From assembly GCA_021800035.1 (NCBI GenBank), contig JAJYZJ010000001.1:18236-82235 (forward strand): a stretch of 64,000 nt of DNA. The letters are read 5' to 3'. A program made the translations under genes and the position numbers. Positions 52,189 through 60,527 of this stretch are shown here, piece by piece. The DNA is from an archaeon (lineage in GTDB: Archaea > Thermoproteota > Thermoprotei_A > Marsarchaeales > Marsarchaeaceae). Position 1 is the stretch's first letter; every line of letters begins with the position of its first letter. A model generated the notes under the pieces. That model was not told the DNA's origin. It searched no databases and saw only the letters and a list, made by a program, of their open reading frames with translations.

Positions 52189-52381
52189 CCAGTAATTCCC
52201 GACGTACACTCGGGCTCGCCTCATAAAGAGAAGACGCAAATCTAGCTGTTAAAAACTCAGCGTTGCCACCGGACAGCTAGATAATGTTTATTCCAGAATC
52301 TTGTTTTCAGAACTCGATAGCGGATGTCTCAGTATTTGCAGCCCTCGGTCGCTTTTACTCTCATTCTCGGCCAATGATTCC

Positions 52382-52726
52382 TTAATCTTCGACTTCAGGA
52401 GGCTTCGGTTTTGCGAGCTGTTTCAGGCATTCATAGCATATGTTAGCAAGCTGGACATCATTTGAACCCACGCTTTTTCTAAAAATCTCTCCAAACTTTC
52501 TCATTTTGACTTCTCTATCGGGATCGGAGCCTTCCGGCCAGTTCGCCCGGTATTCAGCATAGAATAGGAAGGGTTTTGCTGATCTCGCTTCGTTCTTGTC
52601 ATCATCGGTGAAATACCCATGTGCACGGGCCAACCGCATCCTTTCCGGCCATTCCTTCTTCTTCCTGAAAATCGAAACCAATCTTTCCCCTGGAGACTGT
52701 TTATTAGTGCTGGACAGCATATACAT
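52382..52726 (-). CDS. hypothetical protein
   Basis: 114 aa, soluble, charged. Contains WPERMRLARAHGYFTDDDKNEA and a C-terminal cysteine pair in LANICYECLKQL (CxxC), possibly metal-binding. No family recognised. Frame upstream is closed; ATG is used. Confidence 0.6.
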   Translation of the reverse strand: MYMLSSTNKQSPGERLVSIFRKKKEWPERMRLARAHGYFTDDDKNEARSAKPFLFYAEYRANWPEGSDPDREVKMRKFGEIFRKSVGSNDVQLANICYECLKQLAKPKPPEVED

Positions 52727-52871
52727 TTCCTCAAACTCTGGTCAGGCGGAACAATCCAACGCTGGATCGAGGGCCTGTATCCCTTCGTATGGAGATTTGG
52801 CGTGGCTCAACTTAAGCATAGAGTTCCTAAGATGGCTTAAGTATAGATGTACCCAAGGATTAGTGAAAATA

Positions 52872-54359
52872 ATGAGAAGCGCCGCTGATTACCTTGGGAG
52901 CCTACAGGACGGCAGAACTGTATACTACAGGGGCGAGAGAGTCAGGGACATCACGAGCCACCCGGTGCTTAAGATACCTGTGCAGCACTCGGCCCGGCTC
53001 TTCTCTTTGCGCGATACGGATTCGCTTAGGAAAGAGCTTGTTGTAACCGATCGGCAGCTAGGAGATATCAGTGGCTTTTTCCTGATTCCAACCTCCTCAA
53101 GCGATCTTCTATATCGCTCTAAAATAATCGCGCTCTCGACTCGAGCTTCAGGGGGAGTGTTCAACATAACACAGGTGATAGGGTCGGACGCTTTATTCGC
53201 GCTTTCTATTGTTGCGAAGAGGATGGCGAAGGAGAGTGCGGAAAGAGTGCAGAGTTTGTGGAGGCGCGCCGCCAAGGAAGATCTCGCTCTGGCTGTGGCC
53301 CAAACAGACGTCAAGGGTGACAGGTCGAAGAGGCCGCACGAGCAGAGGGAACGCGACATGTATCTCAGGGTAGTGGAGCGTCGCTCGGATGGCATAGTGG
53401 TGAGGGGTGCTAAGGCGCACACAACGCAGAGCATTACCTCGAATGAGATAGTGGTTCTGCCGTCACGGTCCCTTACGGCGGCGGACCGCGACTACGCGGT
53501 GGCATTTTCTGTTCCCGCTAACGCGAAGGGATTGAAACTCATAGTAAGGCCGATGCTCGAGATTGAAGGGCTGCCTACGCAGAAGGACGCTCCCGTAAGC
53601 TCACGCGACGCTGAAGCTGAAAGTCTGACTATCTTCGACGACGTGTTTGTTCCAGCAGACAGAGTGTTTCTGGATGGGGATTGGAAATTGGCTGGCGAGC
53701 TTGCGAACCTGTTTGCGCTTTACCACCGCTTTACTGCAATATCCTACCGCCCGGTGACATGCGACCTCTACATTGGTGCCGCCCGCCTTGCTGCGAAGTC
53801 CAATGGCATAACTGAAAAATCGCACGTGAAGGACGCGTTGCTGGACATGGTGCTCTATCGCGAGTACATGGAAATGGCTGCCACCGCTGCCTGTCATGCA
53901 TCTAGGCTTGACTCGATTTCTGGCGTTGCAATACCGAACGAGCTCTATACGAACCTGGGAAAGCTTAATTCTAATGCAGCGTTCCACGAATTCATTTCAA
54001 GGTTGGTGGATATCGCAGGAGGTCTGGTGTCGACCTTGCCGGGAAGCGAAGACCTCGACAATAAAGAAGAATCCGAATATATTCTGAAATATTTAGAGGG
54101 GAGCGAAGAAACACTCGGTGACCGTTATAGAATAATGAGGCTCGTCAGGGAACTCGTGGGCGGGCCATTCACGGGTTATATGCTGGGCTGGATGACACAC
54201 GCAGAAGGTTCCGTTCAGGCCAGCAAAATTGCCATGCTCAGAGCCTACGATTTTACCGGCGCAGAGGAGCTTGCGGTCAGGGCGGCAGGAATCGGAGCCG
54301 TGAACGAAAGGGAAGGGAAGACCAAAAGAGGCCAAGCTGACAGAGCCAAAAGCGAGTAG
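52872..54359 (+). CDS. HpaB-fold (4-hydroxyphenylacetate hydroxylase/4-hydroxybutyryl-CoA dehydratase) family protein
   Basis: 495 aa with the acyl-CoA-dehydrogenase-like fold of this family. N-terminal MRSAADYLGSLQDGR-TVYYRGERV is the typical start. FAD-type region EIVVLPSRSL, FDDVFVPADRVFLDGD and the helix YIGAARLAAKSNGI. Clostridial dehydratase needs C99, C103, H292 and C299 for its 4Fe-4S cluster; here only two cysteines exist and neither matches, although YHRF keeps the histidine. A flavin monooxygenase or an unusual enzyme is more likely. ATG 52872 about 30 nt after TATA-like CTTAAGTATAG (52836-52846). Confidence 0.75.
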   Translation: MRSAADYLGSLQDGRTVYYRGERVRDITSHPVLKIPVQHSARLFSLRDTDSLRKELVVTDRQLGDISGFFLIPTSSSDLLYRSKIIALSTRASGGVFNITQVIGSDALFALSIVAKRMAKESAERVQSLWRRAAKEDLALAVAQTDVKGDRSKRPHEQRERDMYLRVVERRSDGIVVRGAKAHTTQSITSNEIVVLPSRSLTAADRDYAVAFSVPANAKGLKLIVRPMLEIEGLPTQKDAPVSSRDAEAESLTIFDDVFVPADRVFLDGDWKLAGELANLFALYHRFTAISYRPVTCDLYIGAARLAAKSNGITEKSHVKDALLDMVLYREYMEMAATAACHASRLDSISGVAIPNELYTNLGKLNSNAAFHEFISRLVDIAGGLVSTLPGSEDLDNKEESEYILKYLEGSEETLGDRYRIMRLVRELVGGPFTGYMLGWMTHAEGSVQASKIAMLRAYDFTGAEELAVRAAGIGAVNEREGKTKRGQADRAKSE

Positions 54360-54866
54360 ACGGTCTCAGTCGCACGTTATCCCGCAGTTGTCGGGGTCTG
54401 CCCAAATCCGCTTCCAATGGGAGTGTGTCTTGCCTCATTGCTATTGCGATTCTCCGGAGTGGGCATGGCAAGGCTGGTTTACGCGGGGAGTATCGGACTG
54501 CAGTTCACTTCGTGCTTTCTATTTTCTGCTTGCAGATTGGAGATTGAAGTGCTCTGGCTCGCAGGTCCAATATGGCCAACAAAGAACGATTTTCAGAACA
54601 CAGGCGCTTGTATTGTCCTCCTTCAGGTATTTGTGGCGGCGACTCTTGCAGAGATCCACATGCATTAGCAACTTCACAGATATCCTGTTCCGCCCACTCC
54701 AATTCGGAGCAAGTTTACGAACCGGCATGCGGATATTTCGTTGAGGGCAAAAGAGACGCGGTACTGAAACATTGCAGGCCCTCATAAACCCTGAAAAAAC
54801 ATTTAGTGTTTTCCAGCGTTGTGAGGTACAAGAAAGAGGCATAAGCCAGTGGGCCGTTAAGGTCTT
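54360..54866. other. interval without a supported gene
   Basis: About 500 nt. A plus-strand frame 54417-54668 (83 codons, MGVCLASLLLRFSGVG) is hydrophobic in places but otherwise shows no features. Nothing else seen. Confidence 0.4.
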
Positions 54867-55352
54867 GTGCGACTCCCATATGCAGTCCTCAAGCTGAGCT
54901 TTAATTTCCGGTCAAGTGCAGCTGACGTATTTGGCTGGTGGACAGAACTTGAGCCAAAGGGCTACGTCGGTCGCAGCCTCAAGCGGATTTCTGTCCTTGA
55001 GCGAGCCCCGGGCCATGCGAAGGTCAAGACTGAATGGAGTTTTGCGGGCAGACGCTTCGAAATGGATGAGGAGTTGGTAATAGTTTCCGATAGACTTTGG
55101 GTGTGGTATTCCAGTTTTCTGGGCGTGCCGGCCAAGGAAACATTTAGACTTGACGTAACTGCGGAAGGCTGCACTCTAGATATACTCTCAGAGATGACTC
55201 CCAGGTCTTGGCGGATTCTGTTGTTTCTTCTGATTGGCTGGTACTGGCGGCGCCAAGACAGGCTTGAATGGAGAGCTGCGGCAGCGTCATGCGTCCAAGA
55301 GCTACAGACTGGGTGGAAGTCTACTGCGCAAGAGCTTTCCCGGCAAAATTAG
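54867..55352 (+). CDS. SRPBCC-fold protein with a C-terminal hydrophobic segment
   Basis: 161 aa. Strand and helix order of the START/SRPBCC fold: KLSFNFRSSAADVFGWWTEL, then RISVLERAPGHAKVKTEW and ETFRLDVTAEGCTLDIL, followed by a hydrophobic stretch (ILLFLLIGWYWRR) and a C-terminal helix. The ligand is unknown. GTG start 54867. Confidence 0.7.
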   Translation: MRLPYAVLKLSFNFRSSAADVFGWWTELEPKGYVGRSLKRISVLERAPGHAKVKTEWSFAGRRFEMDEELVIVSDRLWVWYSSFLGVPAKETFRLDVTAEGCTLDILSEMTPRSWRILLFLLIGWYWRRQDRLEWRAAAASCVQELQTGWKSTAQELSRQN

Positions 55353-55439
55353 AGGCATTTGCGACATGTATAGCCCATAGCTGGCTCAGCACTCCACAGG
55401 ATTTTTAGGCCAAGAAAACCCAGAGTCAAAAAACAGTAA

Positions 55440-55778
55440 CTATGTTATTAGCTCTCGAGCCTTGGTTTCAGCTTCAGACAAATCCTGCTTCAGCTCATCG
55501 ATCTTCTGAAGGCAAGCTATGAACCTCTTCCCCTTCTCAGTTGTCTTATAGATATTGCCTTCCTTAATGAGTAGGGAATTGTTTAGGCAGAACTTGATAT
55601 ATTTCTCAAGAACGAGGGGGTTCACGTTGGATCGAAACATTATGTGAGTTTTCTTTGCGCCTGCCGATGCTGCCACAAGCATTGCCATAATTAGTTCCGC
55701 ACTACCCCTCTTCTTGCGAGCGACCACCGGCTGAGGGAATACTTTATCTAAGGTAATCTCCGCCACATCTGTCACCAC
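55440..55778 (-). CDS. Sso10a-like winged-helix DNA-binding protein
   Basis: 112 aa. Winged helix: AELIMAMLVAASAGAKKTHIMFRSN, then KYIKFCLNNSLLIKEGNIYKTTEKGKRFIA, and a C-terminal coiled helix (IDELKQDLSEAETKARELI) that would dimerise it. Matches the Sso10a-type archaeal chromatin/regulator fold. ATG/GTG start at 55778. Confidence 0.85.
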   Translation of the reverse strand: MVTDVAEITLDKVFPQPVVARKKRGSAELIMAMLVAASAGAKKTHIMFRSNVNPLVLEKYIKFCLNNSLLIKEGNIYKTTEKGKRFIACLQKIDELKQDLSEAETKARELIT

Positions 55779-56112
55779 GAATCGACTCTATGCGTTTTAT
55801 CAAGCGTGTAGCTTCAATATATACATTTTGTTTTCTGGTGTTGTTAACATGTTAGCAGATTTGTCCCAACGAAGTGAAGATTTTGGTATCAAATGAGGTA
55901 ACTAGCCCTTTGAACACGTTAGCCCGATCCGCGCCGACATGCTGCCAAACTCGGGTTTTGCGGGAACACCGTACTTAAGCCTAGTGTGACGTATATGTGC
56001 AACTTTTCTGGGACAGTCCGAAAGCTGCAAGCATGCGGTAAACTTGGTGCTTGGGCCAGTTTTCGAGAATTGCTAGGTTAGCTGCCGGTTGTGCACAGCT
56101 GACGTGAAAGAG
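55779..56112. other. gene-free interval
   Basis: About 330 nt, AT-rich to the left (55800-55870). Nothing else is seen. Confidence 0.5.
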
Positions 56113-56424
56113 TCAGTCTGAGAGTCCTGCGTTGATGCACGTCCAAAATTCTTCTGATAATTTCGCGATTTCCCTCCCCGTCTTTTCTCTTGCAGTCGCT
56201 GCAAGCGCAATCATTGAAACCCCGACTACTGTAGTAACTGGTTCGGGCGCTAAGGCAAGTGCCGCCCCGATCTTTGCTACGCGCGAGTGCTTCGGATATG
56301 AGCCCACCCCCTTCGCGCCTCCCAATACGCGCGCTGAGCTCGCGAGCACGATCTCGGAGCCCAGCAATTCCCGAGCAGATTCTAGCCGAGATTCCACGGC
56401 GCGTTTGTAACTGGCGGCGTCCAC
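56113..56424 (-). CDS. small hypothetical protein with one hydrophobic segment
   Basis: 103 aa. Charged N-terminal helix (YKRAVESRLESARELL) then a long hydrophobic alanine-rich segment (AKIGAALALAPEPVTTVVGVSMIALAATA). One cysteine near the C-terminus. It overlaps a longer frame 56078-56548 on the same strand, which has Ser/Arg-rich, shadow-like composition. No family recognised. Confidence 0.55.
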   Translation of the reverse strand: MDAASYKRAVESRLESARELLGSEIVLASSARVLGGAKGVGSYPKHSRVAKIGAALALAPEPVTTVVGVSMIALAATAREKTGREIAKLSEEFWTCINAGLSD

Positions 56425-56601
56425 TCATCGTCACCAGCCGTCGAGAGCCGTATGGACGGTTAAGAACCGCACCGAAAATGCGAATCCGCGATAACGAGGG
56501 CGAGTTGCTCTTTGGCTTGGCCGGGCAAGCCGGATCGGTCTTGGGCAACAGGAAGAGCCATGCCGAATATGAAACGAAGCTGTGTCTGGATTAGGAGCGA
56601 A

Positions 56602-57288
56602 TCAGTCAAAGATCTCTCGCATCAATGCGAGCATTTTCTCCGTGCGCACACGATGTTCATCGAGCAATCTGTTAAAGTATTCGTCGAGTTCTGCATCGTC
56701 CATGGAGAGAGCCCTAAACACGAGCCTTCTTTCCGTGGCGGACAGCGACTTTTCGTGAAGTGCTTCTCGACCAGAATCAAGCGCCTCTCTTCGGACTGTC
56801 ACAAGCGTGCTGTAGAGTTCTCGGACGCGGCTCATTGTCTCCTCAAGGTCCTCTACGACACTCCGGATTTCTTTGATTTTTTCATCCGGGGGCAGATGTT
56901 TTGCCTTGCGTAGCCTTGCTTCGAACTCACCGGCGTCAAATGTCACCGAGTGTTCTGCGCGTCTTGAAGGCTGTGCTATCTTGAATTTTCCGCCAAGCAA
57001 GTCGCGTGCTAGGTCTTCTGTCACGCTTAAGGATTCGGCAAGCCGGTAATACTTTTTCGGAGGAGTGCCCCCTTCACCCGACACGATAAATGGCTCAATC
57101 AAACCTTTGGCCAAGAGATACTCCAAGTGTTTTAGAATGGCCTGCTGGCTTACGTTCAGCTCTCTGCTGAGTTCGTTCAGATAAGTGGGCTCTTCGGCAA
57201 GGACTTCAAGAATCCTCCTCCTTGTTTCATTCCCCAGTACGTCGAATATATCGTCTCCATCGCCGCTGGGGTAGGGTCTCGACGGCAT
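56602..57288 (-). CDS. ArsR-like winged-helix transcriptional regulator
   Basis: 228 aa. N-terminal HTH: IFDVLGNETRRRILEVLAEE, YLNELSRELNVSQQAILKHLEYL, and the wing KKYYRLAESL. The C-terminal 130 residues are a long coiled coil (EIRSVVEDLEETMSRVRELY ...), as in archaeal ArsR/TrmB-related regulators. A palindrome just upstream (57313-57325) suggests autoregulation. No sensing cysteines are visible, so not a metal sensor of the ArsR type. Confidence 0.88.
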   Translation of the reverse strand: MPSRPYPSGDGDDIFDVLGNETRRRILEVLAEEPTYLNELSRELNVSQQAILKHLEYLLAKGLIEPFIVSGEGGTPPKKYYRLAESLSVTEDLARDLLGGKFKIAQPSRRAEHSVTFDAGEFEARLRKAKHLPPDEKIKEIRSVVEDLEETMSRVRELYSTLVTVRREALDSGREALHEKSLSATERRLVFRALSMDDAELDEYFNRLLDEHRVRTEKMLALMREIFD

Positions 57289-57312
57289 AACCGCTCACAC
57301 GATACATATCAG

Positions 57313-57325
57313 TAACCAAAGGTTA
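57313..57325. promoter_or_regulatory. inverted repeat TAACC-AAA-GGTTA
   Basis: A 13-nt palindrome about 25-37 nt upstream of the regulator start, overlapping a likely TATA region (minus strand CTTAATAACC). Likely an autoregulatory operator. Confidence 0.5.
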
Positions 57326-57375
57326 TTAAGAGTTTCCCGCGAGAGCATGGTGCTCCGACGTAAAGCACGGGCCAG

Positions 57376-58176
57376 CTAGTTGACGAACGCATTTTCGCCT
57401 GCGCTAGAACAGTTGCACTCCCTCGGCTCAACAGAAGCCGCCACTGCTTTGTAAAGTATTTTTCTCGCGCTTTCCACATTTTTACGCTGAGTCTCCACAA
57501 CCTCCTTTGCATTTACCGGACTGCTGGCCCATACATCAAAATCTGTTACGAGCGCAAGAGTACAATAACAAAGCGATAGTTCCCGAGCGAGTACTATTTC
57601 CGGGACTAGAGTCATTCCGACAACATGGGCTCGGAACTGTCTCCAGAGCTCAGACTCAGCTCTTGTGCTGAATCTGGGACCTTCTATGCAGAGGTATGTT
57701 CCTCCTGCACGATACTTGATCCCGACTTCTTCAGCTGCCCGGCCGAGCTGGACGAGCAATTCTGGGCAAAAAGGGTCTGCCGCGGAGAAGTGAGCAACTT
57801 TGGGCCCGTCATAGTAAGTGTAGCACCTGTTCTTCGTCATGTCTATGAATTGATCAGGGAAGACCACAGTGCCGGGCGGGAGGTCCTCTCGCAAACTGCC
57901 GACAGCGCTTGGCGCGAAAATACGCTCCACTCCGAGCTCCTTTAGCGCCCAGAGATTTGCCCTGCTGTTTATCTTGTGAGGTGGAATCGTATGGCCCCTT
58001 CCGTGTCTAGGGAGGAAGGCCACCCGTTTGCCACCTATCTTCCCTACATGGATAGAGTCGCTCGTCTCGCCATATGGGGTATGCTTGTTTATTTCTTGGG
58101 GGTCTGTCAGTAGAGCAGGGTCGTAAAAACCGCTTCCTCCAATTATGCCAATACTGGCTCTCAAACTCACGTTCAC
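57376..58176 (-). CDS. mtnP: S-methyl-5'-thioadenosine phosphorylase (MTAP II-like)
   Basis: 266 aa. IGIIGGSGFYDPALL at the N-terminus, LPRHGRGHTIPPHKI (phosphate and ribose), and GMTLVPEIVLARELSLCYCTLALVTDFD (substrate). The C-terminus has ECNC, the CxC pair that in Sulfolobus MTAP II forms a stabilising disulfide system. It splits methylthioadenosine in sulfur salvage. GTG 58176 start. Confidence 0.95.
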   Translation of the reverse strand: MNVSLRASIGIIGGSGFYDPALLTDPQEINKHTPYGETSDSIHVGKIGGKRVAFLPRHGRGHTIPPHKINSRANLWALKELGVERIFAPSAVGSLREDLPPGTVVFPDQFIDMTKNRCYTYYDGPKVAHFSAADPFCPELLVQLGRAAEEVGIKYRAGGTYLCIEGPRFSTRAESELWRQFRAHVVGMTLVPEIVLARELSLCYCTLALVTDFDVWASSPVNAKEVVETQRKNVESARKILYKAVAASVEPRECNCSSAGENAFVN

Positions 58177-58824
58177 TGGAACACTTTCCCCATATTAGAC
58201 TTTGCTGAATAAGGTCCCGTGCCGGCCATGCACAGAATGTTAGTGAACTCAACTGTTGGGAGAACCCTTGGAGATGAACCGTTAGCCCAACTCCAAACCT
58301 CGGCGGGAACGCCGACCCCACGAATCTAAGCCGCAGGCACAAATACTAAACATTCACGGCGCTCCGTTCTAATCTCTACGGCATCGCTTTACCGATTCAT
58401 GGACCCCATATCAAGTGTTGGGACAGCAAGACCTGCCGTGGCCTGCCGCAGCTAACCGAAAACATCAAACTCCCTCAGTGAGCCAATTAATGCCAGTTCG
58501 AAGACTGGTGCCAAACCATATGATTTGGGGAGCGTGCCAAGCCACTGCATTGCAATCTTATGTTTTCCCGCACGGCTTTTCGATCGTATCAAGTTCGTTG
58601 CAGCCACTTGGGAAGTGGGCAGGCGCTCTTCAAAGTGCGCGGGAATGTTTTATCAAGATTTTCGAGGGAGATCTTGCCTGTTCGGTTTCTGCAATCTTGC
58701 CATGGCGCAGAGTCAAAGTAGAGTTCACGCGCATTTAGCTGTTGGGTGAACACGGTGACCGGCTCTGAGCGAGGCAGCCGAAACGCTTTTACCGATAGTG
58801 CATCGATGGAGGAGGTCGAATCGC
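58177..58824. other. interval without a supported gene
   Basis: About 650 nt. No gene seen; TTTTACCGATAG (58787-58798) is a TATA-like element about 30 nt upstream of ATG 58825. Confidence 0.45.
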
Positions 58825-59322
58825 ATGGAAGAGATTTATCTCGGAAGGATGGAGACACTCTCTGAGATGGAATCCCACTATTCCAAGGGAGATGTGGATT
58901 ATTTCGTTCGTGCGTTGAAACACCCAGATCGTGTCATCAGAATCAGAGCCTTAAGTGTGCTCGAAGTGCTAGGAAATAGCTCCACCGTATCTCCAATAGG
59001 GGAAGTTTTGGAGCGAGAGGGCGACGAGATAGTACGCCACGAAGCTGCTTTCGTGCTTGGACAGTTGGGCTATTCCACTGCATTACCGTATCTCGAGAAG
59101 GCAGCTCTGCATGACACTTCGACCATAGTACGCCACGAGGCCGCAGTGGCCATGGGAGTTATCGGGTCCGAGGAAGCCGAGGAAACACTGAAACAGGCAT
59201 TCAATCTGGATGCGAGCCCGTCTGTGCGTTTTTCAGCTGAGATAGCGCTCTCGAATTTGGAATTCCTGAAGCTTAATCGTGGTAAAAGCAGTCTGGATTT
59301 CGCTCGAAGAACAGGTGGTTAG
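58825..59322 (+). CDS. HEAT-repeat protein, half-length deoxyhypusine-hydroxylase-like
   Basis: 165 aa. HEAT repeats with two HE motifs, H72-E73 (IVRHEAAFVLGQLG) and H104-E105 (IVRHEAAVAMGVIGS), followed by the DOHH-type ending SVRFSAEIALSNLEFL. DOHH is a two-lobe di-iron enzyme with four HE motifs; this gene has one lobe, so a homodimer could build the full site. It would hydroxylate deoxyhypusine on aIF5A. ATG 58825 is chosen over 58798 from the TATA position. Confidence 0.75.
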   Translation: MEEIYLGRMETLSEMESHYSKGDVDYFVRALKHPDRVIRIRALSVLEVLGNSSTVSPIGEVLEREGDEIVRHEAAFVLGQLGYSTALPYLEKAALHDTSTIVRHEAAVAMGVIGSEEAEETLKQAFNLDASPSVRFSAEIALSNLEFLKLNRGKSSLDFARRTGG

Positions 59323-59328
59323 TCGACA

Positions 59329-59718
59329 GTGGTCCAAGGCTCGCTGGGCTCCGATAGGGAAGCTTTACTGCAAGAGCTGGACGAAGTTCGGCTACTTCAC
59401 ACCAAGCTGAAAGTGGAGATTCGCAGGGTATCGCGCAAGGTGAAGTGGGCCCGGGAAAGCTATACTCGAGTGATATCGAGCGCATTTTGCCCTATGTGTC
59501 TGAGGCCACTTGATCTTTCGGAGAAATACGAATATTCTGAAAAAGTGGCGCAGGAGATTCAGAAGCTCGAAGAACTTCTAAAGAAAGACACTTTCCGTCT
59601 GGACGAGACAGAATCTAAAATGGCCATACTTCAAGCCGATATTGATAGAATAGAAAGGGGAGGCAGACCTCCATCAGGCTCGCAGGAGTCAGAAAAACAC
59701 TCAGGCGAACCTATTTAG
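59329..59718 (+). CDS. coiled-coil protein with a CPMC zinc-type motif
   Basis: 129 aa. Two coiled-coil arms (EALLQELDEVRLLHTKLKVEI and YSEKVAQEIQKLEELLKKD) flank a hinge with FCPMCLRPLDL; with only one CxxC, zinc would need a dimer (zinc-hook-like). GTG start 6 nt after the HEAT gene, so probably one operon. No named family recognised. Confidence 0.7.
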   Translation: MVQGSLGSDREALLQELDEVRLLHTKLKVEIRRVSRKVKWARESYTRVISSAFCPMCLRPLDLSEKYEYSEKVAQEIQKLEELLKKDTFRLDETESKMAILQADIDRIERGGRPPSGSQESEKHSGEPI

Positions 59719-59852
59719 CCACGAGGTATTAATGTGGTGGACCTTTGATTTTGATAGAACTTCGTGATGGGTGGGGCATGTCAAACAGGGAATGGTTGCA
59801 CCGGAAATGCTCTTTTAATCTTGTCCTGTAATTCAATTGCGGAGGGTCAGAA

Positions 59853-60461
59853 TTGCAGATAAAACAGTTAAAGGTGGGAAGAATGCTCAACTTTTCGTAT
59901 GTGCTTTACGGCGAGAGTAGGAGGGCATTTTGCGTTGACCCGAGTTACGGCTCGACCGAGATCCAGAGTTTTCTTCGCGAGGCAGATTTAAAACTGGACT
60001 ACATTTTGCTCACTCACCACCATTTTGATCATGTGGACCAAGCCGCAGAGCTCGCGCAGAAAACAGGTTCGAGGGTTGTCGCCCATAAATCTTCTCCGTA
60101 CAATTATGACGTGGGTGTGATTGACGGTCAGAGGTTGAGAGCGGGCGAAATTGAAGTCATCTGTCTGCATACGCCTGGGCACACAAAGGACAGCGTATGC
60201 TACTTATCGAGTGGAACTCTTTTTACGGGCGATACGCTTTTCGTAGGTGAATGCGGTAGAGTTGACCTGCCGGGCGGGTCGGCTTCCGAGATGTATGACA
60301 GCCTCTTTGGAAAACTCGTAGTACTTCCAGATGACACTCGCGTCTACCCAGGGCACGACTATGGTGATCGTCCATATTCAACCATTGGAATAGAAAAGGC
60401 AGCAAACTATGTTTTGCGGCCTCGTAGCAAATCGGAGTTTGAAAGATTTATGAATAATTAG
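59853..60461 (+). CDS. metallo-beta-lactamase-fold hydrolase, persulfide dioxygenase-like
   Basis: 202 aa. Metal motif LTHHHFDHVD (HxHxDH), then HTPGHTKDSVCYL and FTGDTLFVGECGRVDLPGG, ending VYPGHDY. GECGRVDLPGGSASEMYDSL resembles ETHE1/persulfide dioxygenase (GCGRTD) more than glyoxalase II. It would oxidise glutathione- or coenzyme-type persulfide to sulfite, feeding AprBA. TTG start. The enzyme class (PDO versus thioesterase) is not certain. Confidence 0.8.
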   Translation: MQIKQLKVGRMLNFSYVLYGESRRAFCVDPSYGSTEIQSFLREADLKLDYILLTHHHFDHVDQAAELAQKTGSRVVAHKSSPYNYDVGVIDGQRLRAGEIEVICLHTPGHTKDSVCYLSSGTLFTGDTLFVGECGRVDLPGGSASEMYDSLFGKLVVLPDDTRVYPGHDYGDRPYSTIGIEKAANYVLRPRSKSEFERFMNN

Positions 60462-60527
60462 GTTGAATATACAAGAATTGCGTGGAATCCACGTCCGTTT
60501 GATAGAATCCACTGGAGTTGTGCAAGC

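Noticed and set aside
52872-54359. 4-hydroxybutyryl-CoA dehydratase of a CO2 fixation cycle
   Set aside because: The required cysteine ligands are missing.
56078-56548. 156-aa minus-strand ORF overlapping the 103-aa gene
   Set aside because: Arg/Ser-rich, without a fold-like pattern; the other frame is more protein-like.
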